A stretch of DNA of 64,000 nt from Oscillospiraceae bacterium (GTDB taxonomy: Bacteria; Bacillota; Clostridia; Oscillospirales; Oscillospiraceae). The first letter of the stretch is position 1, and each line of letters starts with the position of its first letter. A program made the position numbers and the translations under genes. A model generated the notes under the pieces. It saw only the letters and a list, made by a program, of their open reading frames with translations. It made no database searches and was not told the origin of the DNA. Positions 58,834-64,000 of this stretch are shown here, in pieces. Location: positions 124,001-188,000 of the forward strand of contig JAETNP010000001.1 in assembly GCA_021768185.1 (NCBI GenBank), read 5' to 3'.

Positions 58834-59274
58834 TTATTCACCTACTTCCTCTGCCTCCGGGGCGGCATCTTCACGGGCCACGATCTTCGTCTTGATGGGC
58901 AGCTTGTGGCTGGCCAGACGAAGGGCCTCGCGGGCGGTCTCCTCGGGGACGCCGGCGATCTCGAACATGACGCGGCCGGGCTTTACCACGGCCACCCAGT
59001 ACTCGGGGGAGCCTTTACCGGAACCCATACGGGTCTCGGCGGGCTTCTCGGTAATGGGCTTGTCGGGGAAGATCTTGATCCACACCTGACCGCCGCGCTT
59101 GGTGTAGCGGGTCATGGCGATACGGGCGGCTTCGATCTGGTTGCTGGTGATCCACGCGGGCTCGGTGGCCACCAGGCCAAAATCACCATAGGTGACGGTG
59201 TTGCCTCTCATGGCCTTGCCGGTGAGGCGGCCGCGATGGACTCTGCGGTACTTGACTCTCTTAGGCAGAAGCAT
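58834..59274 (-). CDS. rplP: 50S ribosomal protein L16
   Basis: 146 residues. [34 protein letters not shown] is the L16 start; [35 protein letters not shown] its end. It has an acidic tail ([12 protein letters not shown]). Overlaps rpsC by one base. Confidence 0.98.
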   Translation of the reverse strand: MLLPKRVKYRRVHRGRLTGKAMRGNTVTYGDFGLVATEPAWITSNQIEAARIAMTRYTKRGGQVWIKIFPDKPITEKPAETRMGSGKGSPEYWVAVVKPGRVMFEIAGVPEETAREALRLASHKLPIKTKIVAREDAAPEAEEVGE

Positions 59275-60128
59275 TACTGAGCGCCTCCTTCTTTCTTCTC
59301 GGGACGGGGGCCGCGGTTAAAGCCTGTGCCCTGTCCATCACGGCGGGGGGGACGGCTGTCGCCGCTCCGATTGAAGCCGCCGCGGTTGTTGTCACGGTTG
59401 AAGCCTCCGCGGCGGTCGCCATCCCGGCGGGGACGGCGCTCCCGGCGCTCCTCATAGGGCTTGGAGGTGTCGATGGTGCGGGGGGTGGTGCGCAGGGCCT
59501 GGCTCAGGACCTCGCCCTTGTAGATCCACACCTTCACGCCGATGCGGCCGAAGGTGGTGGCGGCCTCCGCGAAGCCGTACTCGATGTCGGCGCGGATGGT
59601 CTGCAGGGGGATGGTACCCTCGTGGTAGTGCTCCACGCCGGCGATCTCGCGGCCGCCCAGACGTCCGGAGCAGCAGCACTTGATGCCCTTGGCGCCGGAG
59701 CGCATGGCGCGGCCCATGGCGTTCTTCATGGCCCGGCGGTGGGAGATGCGCTTCTCCAGCTGCTGGGCGATGTTCTCGGCAACCAGCTGGGCGTTCATGT
59801 CGGGGTTGCGGACCTCGACGATATTCAGCTTGGTGGGCTTGCCGATGAGCTTCTCGACCTCCAGGCGGGTGGCCTCGATGTCCTTGCCCTCCTTGCCGAT
59901 GACCATGCCCGGGCGGGCGCAGTGCAGGAAGACGGTCACGCCGCCGTTGCTCCGCTCGATCTCGATCTTGGGCACCTGGGCGTTAAAGAGCTTCTTCTTG
60001 AGAAAATCGCGGATCTTCTTGTCCTCGACAAGCAGGTCGCCGACCTTCTCGCTGCTGGCATACCAACGGGAATCCCAGTCCTTGATGACGCCCACGCGCA
60101 TACCGTGGGGATTCACTTTCTGTCCCAT
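59274..60128 (-). CDS. rpsC: 30S ribosomal protein S3 with long RG/FNR-rich tail
   Basis: 284 residues against the usual ~210-230. The conserved part (KH domain [73 protein letters not shown]) ends near residue 215. A ~65-residue tail follows, rich in Arg, Gly and Asn ([33 protein letters not shown]). The tail is low-complexity and likely disordered. S3 forms part of the mRNA entry channel and helicase. Confidence 0.97.
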   Translation of the reverse strand: MGQKVNPHGMRVGVIKDWDSRWYASSEKVGDLLVEDKKIRDFLKKKLFNAQVPKIEIERSNGGVTVFLHCARPGMVIGKEGKDIEATRLEVEKLIGKPTKLNIVEVRNPDMNAQLVAENIAQQLEKRISHRRAMKNAMGRAMRSGAKGIKCCCSGRLGGREIAGVEHYHEGTIPLQTIRADIEYGFAEAATTFGRIGVKVWIYKGEVLSQALRTTPRTIDTSKPYEERRERRPRRDGDRRGGFNRDNNRGGFNRSGDSRPPRRDGQGTGFNRGPRPEKKEGGAQ

Positions 60129-60145
60129 AAAACCTGACTCCCTCC

Positions 60146-60481
60146 TTACTCTTTCTCCGCGACCGCCAACGTCACGTGGCTGGTGCGCTTGTTGATGCGG
60201 AACGCGCGGCCCTGGGCCCGGGGCATCACTCTCTTGAGGATGGGGCCGGGGGTGGCGAACACCTGGGACACATAGAGCTTTTCCACATCCATGTTGTTGT
60301 TGTTTTCCGCGTTGGCCACGGCGCTCTTGAGGAGCTTGATCATGGGCTCAGAGGCAGCCTTGGGGGTCTGCATGAGGATGGCCATGGCGGTGTTCACATC
60401 CTTGCCGCGGATCAGATCGGCGACGATCTGCACCTTGCGGGGAGCGATGCGGAGATATTTCAAATAAGCCTTTGCTTCCAT
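60146..60481 (-). CDS. rplV: 50S ribosomal protein L22
   Basis: 111 residues from ATG 60481 ([26 protein letters not shown]). An ATG at 60493 abuts AGGAGG with no spacing and is less likely. [23 protein letters not shown] is the tunnel-lining hairpin end. Confidence 0.96.
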   Translation of the reverse strand: MEAKAYLKYLRIAPRKVQIVADLIRGKDVNTAMAILMQTPKAASEPMIKLLKSAVANAENNNNMDVEKLYVSQVFATPGPILKRVMPRAQGRAFRINKRTSHVTLAVAEKE

Positions 60482-60502
60482 TTTAATCTGCATCCTCCTT
60501 CA

Positions 60503-60766
60503 TTACTTGCCCTTGGCGTGGCCGCGGAAGGTCCGGGTGGGCGCGAACTCACCCAGCTTGTGGCCCACCATATCCTCCTGGATATACACAGGCACATGCT
60601 TGCGGCCATCGTGGACGGCGATAGTGTGACCCACGAACGCGGGGTAGATGGTGGAGCTGCGGCTCCAGGTCTTCAGCACCGTCTTCTTGCCGGAAGTATT
60701 CATTTCCTCGACCCGCTTGAGAAGCTCGGGAGCAACGAAGGGGCCTTTCTTGATGGATCTGCTCAT
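60503..60766 (-). CDS. rpsS: 30S ribosomal protein S19
   Basis: 87 residues: [83 protein letters not shown]-type full S19 pattern. Works with S13 in the 30S head. Confidence 0.98.
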   Translation of the reverse strand: MSRSIKKGPFVAPELLKRVEEMNTSGKKTVLKTWSRSSTIYPAFVGHTIAVHDGRKHVPVYIQEDMVGHKLGEFAPTRTFRGHAKGK

Positions 60767-60781
60767 ATCTCTCCTGCCTCC

Positions 60782-61618
60782 TTACTTCACGTTCCGGCGC
60801 TTGACAATGAACTTGTCCGTCGGATTCTTGGTCTTGCGGGTCTTGTAACCCAGAGCGGGCTTGCCCCAGGGGGTCACAGGGCCGGGACGGCCCACGGGGC
60901 TCTTGCCCTCGCCGCCGCCGTGGGGGTGGTCGCAGGGGTTCATGACCGAGCCGCGGACGGTGGGACGCCAGCCCATGTTCCGCTTGCGGCCGGCCTTGCC
61001 GATCTGGACGTTCTCGTGGTCGATGTTGCCCACCTGGCCGATGGAGGCCATGCAGTTGAGGCGCACGATGCGGACCTCGCCGGAGGGCATACGGATCTGG
61101 GCGTCGGAGCCCTCCTTGGCCATCAGCTGGGCGCTGGTGCCGGCGGAGCGGACCAGCTGGCCGCCCTTGCCGGGGTGCATCTCGATGTTGTGGATCACGG
61201 TGCCCACGGGGATGTTGGCCAGGGGCAGCGCGTTGCCGGGCTTGATGTCCGCGGAAGCGGAGGAGAGCACCTTGTCGCCGGCAGCCAGGCCCACGGGAGC
61301 CAGGATGTAGCGGCGCTCGCCGTCCTCGTACTCAACCAGGGCGATGTTGGCGCTGCGGTTGGGATCGTACTCCAGGCGCAGGACGGTGGCCGGCATATCG
61401 GTCTTGTCCCGCTTGAAGTCGATGATGCGGTACTTGCGCTTGTTGCCGCCGCCCCGGTGGCGGACGGTGATGCGGCCGTAGCTGTTGCGGCCCGCGTTCT
61501 TCTTGAGGACCTCGGTAAGACTCGGCTCGGGCTTGGCCTTCTTATCGACGCCGTCGAAGCCGGATACGGTCATATGCCGGCGGGACGGAGTAGTCGGCTT
61601 GAATGATTTAATAGACAT
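60782..61618 (-). CDS. rplB: 50S ribosomal protein L2
   Basis: 278 residues. Ends of the fold are clear: [16 protein letters not shown] at the start and the peptidyl-transferase-side loop [36 protein letters not shown] with the conserved His. Essential for subunit association. Confidence 0.98.
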   Translation of the reverse strand: MSIKSFKPTTPSRRHMTVSGFDGVDKKAKPEPSLTEVLKKNAGRNSYGRITVRHRGGGNKRKYRIIDFKRDKTDMPATVLRLEYDPNRSANIALVEYEDGERRYILAPVGLAAGDKVLSSASADIKPGNALPLANIPVGTVIHNIEMHPGKGGQLVRSAGTSAQLMAKEGSDAQIRMPSGEVRIVRLNCMASIGQVGNIDHENVQIGKAGRKRNMGWRPTVRGSVMNPCDHPHGGGEGKSPVGRPGPVTPWGKPALGYKTRKTKNPTDKFIVKRRNVK

Positions 61619-61632
61619 GGTTCACTTCCTCC

Positions 61633-61926
61633 TTACACCATACCCTCGAAGAACTCGATGGTCTTGGAATCCTCGGTCAGCTGGACGATGGCCTTTTTCC
61701 AGTCCTTGGTGCGGCCGGGGCGGGCGGCGCCCATGCGCTTGGCCTTGCCGGGGACGGTCATGGTGTTGACCTTGGCGACCTTCACGGAGAAGATCTCCTC
61801 CACAGCCTTCTTGATCTCGATCTTGTTGGCGCTGGGAGCGACCTCGAAGACGTATTTCTTATCAGCGGCGCCGGCCATGGAGCGCTCGGTGATGACGGGG
61901 CGAATGATGACATCATAAGAGACCAT
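61633..61926 (-). CDS. rplW: 50S ribosomal protein L23
   Basis: 97 residues ([61 protein letters not shown]). Docking site for trigger factor and SRP. ATG 61926 overlaps the rplD stop by one base (TAATG). Confidence 0.98.
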   Translation of the reverse strand: MVSYDVIIRPVITERSMAGAADKKYVFEVAPSANKIEIKKAVEEIFSVKVAKVNTMTVPGKAKRMGAARPGRTKDWKKAIVQLTEDSKTIEFFEGMV

Positions 61927-62543
61927 TATGCGTACACCTCCTCGATAGTGGCGAGGGCGTTCCTGTCAACCACCAGATACTTGGCGTTGACCAGGTCGTA
62001 GACGCTGAGCATCCGGGCGGTGGTGGTGACCACGCCGGGGATGTTGCGGGCACTCTTGACCACGGTCTCGTTGACCTCGGGGGTGATGACGACGGCCTTG
62101 CCGTCGCACTTCACGGCATCCAGGAAACCCTTGAAAGCCTTGGTCTTGATCTCGTCCATCTTGATGGAATCCACCACGATGATCTTGCTGTCGGCGGCCT
62201 TGGCGGAGAGCACGCTCTTCAGGGCCAGGCGCTTGACCTTCTTGTTCACCACGTAGCTGTAGCTGCGGGGCTTGGGGGCGAAGACGATGCCGCCGTGGGT
62301 CCACTGGGGGGCGCGGGTGCTGCCCTGACGGGCGCGGCCGGGACCCTTCTGACGCCAGGGCTTCTTGCCGCCGCCGGAGACCTCGGCCCGGGTCAGGGCG
62401 CTCTGGGTGCCCTGACGGCAGTTGGCCAGGTGGTTCTTGACGACTTCATGCACAACGTGCATATTGGGGGTGATGCCAAAGATGGAGGCGTTCAGCTCCA
62501 CCTCGCCGACCTCGCTGCCGGCCATATTCAAAACTTTTACCAT
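61926..62543 (-). CDS. rplD: 50S ribosomal protein L4
   Basis: 205 residues. [65 protein letters not shown] is the tunnel-entering loop. In Gram-negatives L4 represses the S10 operon; that is not established for clostridia. Confidence 0.98.
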   Translation of the reverse strand: MVKVLNMAGSEVGEVELNASIFGITPNMHVVHEVVKNHLANCRQGTQSALTRAEVSGGGKKPWRQKGPGRARQGSTRAPQWTHGGIVFAPKPRSYSYVVNKKVKRLALKSVLSAKAADSKIIVVDSIKMDEIKTKAFKGFLDAVKCDGKAVVITPEVNETVVKSARNIPGVVTTTARMLSVYDLVNAKYLVVDRNALATIEEVYA

Positions 62544-62564
62544 TTCTCAGCACGCTCCCTTCCC

Positions 62565-63287
62565 TTAACGTCTCGCGGAGGCCTTCTGCGGATTGACACG
62601 GGCAGAAGCCTTCTGCGGGTTGGCGCTGATGCCGGCGTCGCCCTTCTTGACGATGATGGTCTTGGCGGTGGAGCGGATGGTCACCAGGCCGCCCTTGGGG
62701 CCGGGGATCGCGCCGCGGACCACAATCATGTTCAGCTCGGGGTCAACCTTGACAACGTCCAGGTTCATGATGGTCACCTGCTCTACGCCCATGTGGCCGG
62801 GCATTTTCAGGCCCTTGAAGATGCGGCTGGGGTCGGTGCCGGAGCCCAGGGAGCCCTGATGACGGGCGACGGGGCCGGTGCCGTGGGTGGCCTTCAGGGA
62901 GTGGGCGCCGTGGCGCTTGATGACGCCGGCGTAGCCGTGGCCCTTGCTGATGCCGGTGACGTCCACGTGGTCGCCCTCGGCGAAGGTGTCGGCCTTGATG
63001 ACGTCGCCGACGTTCATCTCAGCGGCCTTGCTCAGCTTGAATTCCTTCAGGTGCTTCTTGGGGGACACGCCGGCCTTGTCCAGGTGGCCCTTCTCGGGCT
63101 TGGTCAGCTTGCGCTCGGGGACATCCTCGTAGCCCAGCTGCACAGCCTCGTAACCGTCCTTCTCGGCGGTCTTTTTCTGCACCACGACACAGGGACCGGC
63201 CTCGATAACGGTAACCGGGATCACCTTGCCGTCGGCGTCGAAGATCTGGCTCATGCCGACCTTCTTACCGATGATCGCTTTCTCCAT
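62565..63287 (-). CDS. rplC: 50S ribosomal protein L3 with duplicated C-terminal tail
   Basis: 240 residues, about 30 more than usual. Core: [40 protein letters not shown] and [39 protein letters not shown]. The C-terminal end repeats NPQKASAR twice ([21 protein letters not shown]), encoded by near-identical 24 bp units. L3 is an early 50S assembly protein. It is separated from rpsJ by a repeat element. Confidence 0.97.
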   Translation of the reverse strand: MEKAIIGKKVGMSQIFDADGKVIPVTVIEAGPCVVVQKKTAEKDGYEAVQLGYEDVPERKLTKPEKGHLDKAGVSPKKHLKEFKLSKAAEMNVGDVIKADTFAEGDHVDVTGISKGHGYAGVIKRHGAHSLKATHGTGPVARHQGSLGSGTDPSRIFKGLKMPGHMGVEQVTIMNLDVVKVDPELNMIVVRGAIPGPKGGLVTIRSTAKTIIVKKGDAGISANPQKASARVNPQKASARR

Positions 63288-63599
63288 TGTGATTCTCCTT
63301 TATAATAAGGTTATTGGTCGGCGCAGCTCCCGGGCATTGGCTCCCATGTCTGCGGCGACATGACCCCGTCCGCCTCACGCAAGTCGGCGGACCGATGGGT
63401 GGCAAAAATTACTTCAAACAAAACGCCTGCGGCGTTTTATTTGAGGGGGTTCCGCTGCGCTCTGCGCCTCGCTGACGCTCGACGCTCGCTCCGCGCAGGG
63501 AGTTTTTCCGACGTACACGCCGCCGGAAAAGCGATCGCAATTTATTTGCGCCCGTGGGCGCAAACTCCTGCGGAGGGCTTTTCCTTAGGGGTTCTTCCT
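63288..63599 (-). repeat. Hairpin-rich repeat element B inside the ribosomal operon
   Basis: No gene. The core 63414-63586 is the homologue of element A (56578-56768). Hairpins: TCAAACAAAACGCC / GGCGTTTTATTTGA (63414-63444), TTTGCGCCCGTGGGCGCAAA (63545-63564) and CTCCTGCGGAG (63565-63575). Both elements have the same order and direction. Confidence 0.8.
63414..63444 (-). terminator. Terminator-like hairpin between rpsJ and rplC
   Basis: 13 bp stem with one mismatch and a 3 nt loop; the minus-strand 3' arm is T-rich (GGCGTTTTGTTTGA). Same position in element B as the hairpin before rpsH in element A. Confidence 0.5.
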
Positions 63600-63908
63600 T
63601 TACAGCTTGATCTCGATCTCCACGCCTGCGGGCAGCTCCAGGCTCATCAGGGCCTCCACGGTCTTGGGGCTGGAATTGCTGATGTCGATCAGGCGCTTGT
63701 GGGTGCGGCGCTCGAACTGCTCACGGCTGTCCTTATACTTGTGGACGGCGCGAAGGATGGTAACGACCTCCTTCTTGGTGGGCAGGGGGATGGGACCGGA
63801 GACGGAAGCGCCGGTGCGCTTGGCGGTCTCGACAATCTTGTAAGCGGACTGATCAATGACCTGGTGGTCATAGGCCTTCAGGCGAATGCGGATCGTTTCT
63901 TTTGCCAT
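63600..63908 (-). CDS. rpsJ: 30S ribosomal protein S10
   Basis: 102 residues from ATG 63908 ([47 protein letters not shown]) after GGAGGAACAAACC; the longer frame to 63992 lacks homology. It is also the NusE component of antitermination complexes. First visible gene of the S10 operon; its promoter is outside or not recognisable in the last 90 bp. Confidence 0.98.
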   Translation of the reverse strand: MAKETIRIRLKAYDHQVIDQSAYKIVETAKRTGASVSGPIPLPTKKEVVTILRAVHKYKDSREQFERRTHKRLIDISNSSPKTVEALMSLELPAGVEIEIKL

Positions 63909-64000
63909 GGTTTGTTCCTCCAATTTTGTACAAAGTAGTTTAGGTTGTTCCTTACTCTGTACGGCGAGAAAATTTTCTTTCCACTTATCCATGCGTATCA

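Noticed and set aside
1-64000. CRISPR array, tRNA or rRNA genes
   Set aside because: No regularly spaced identical repeats and no tRNA-like or rRNA segments were recognised on either strand by reading; a covariance search would be decisive.

Overview
The window is a high-GC Gram-positive anaerobe chromosome, most likely a gut clostridium of the Oscillospiraceae (Flavonifractor/Lawsonibacter/Oscillibacter-like). This is inferred from the gene order map–KOW protein–infA–rpmJ–rpsM–rpsK–rpsD–rpoA–rplQ, frequent TTG/GTG starts, a glycine T-box, the anaerobic (CbiD-type) cobalamin route, a CO dehydrogenase cluster and S-layer-homology surface protein. No rRNA, tRNA, CRISPR array or insertion sequence was found.

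Layout. 1-4.1 kb (-): a cobalamin operon, cbiA>cbiC>cbiD>unassigned methyltransferase>cbiF (cut by the window edge), behind one clear promoter. 4.4-6.1 kb (-): an ECF sigma factor with its membrane-anchored partner. 6.4-9.6 kb (+): a RodA/FtsW-type glycan polymerase, then a T-box leader and glycyl-tRNA synthetase. 9.8-14.3 kb (-): trmL and the glycolytic run pgk>tpiA>gpmI. 14.6-19.9 kb (+): a GlmU-like protein with a decayed N-terminal domain, prs, a DEAD-box helicase and a peptide-binding lipoprotein. 20-23.7 kb (+): cooS, cooF and a flavoprotein NAD(P) oxidoreductase behind a Rex-like operator. 24-29 kb: trpS, tagO-like and mnaA-like cell-wall polymer genes, then a ~690 bp structured non-coding stretch and a small membrane protein. 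29-34 kb: an XRE membrane regulator, an AraC/GyrI-like regulator, and a BTAD regulator>rimM>trmD operon.

34.0-39.3 kb (+) is the most interesting region. A tyrosine recombinase is followed by a 192 bp segment bounded by perfect 27 bp inverted repeats, then a double AP2-domain protein that is translationally coupled to an 890-residue secreted protein with three SLH domains. Each repeat looks like a recombinase core site (two 8 bp inverted arms around a 4 bp centre). The segment holds an extended -10 promoter that now points away from the surface-protein operon, and a terminator hairpin that now blocks read-through into it. I read this as an invertible phase-variation switch captured in the OFF orientation. 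The recombinase also has Gln where the first catalytic Arg is expected, so the switch may be locked or may be flipped by another recombinase. Inverted copies of a dispersed repeat bracket the whole module.

39.5-45 kb (+): a transglutaminase-like lipoprotein, a PilC/GspF membrane protein, four small pilin-like genes, a PilT-like ATPase and secG. 45-47.5 kb (-): an XRE regulator with a TPR-like region, a polysaccharide deacetylase and a zinc-ribbon membrane protein. 47.7-64 kb (-): the S10-spc-alpha ribosomal protein supercluster from rpsJ to rplQ with secY, adk, map, infA and rpoA. Two homologous hairpin-rich repeat elements interrupt it, between rpsJ and rplC and between rpsN and rpsH. Several other structured repeat families are scattered between genes.
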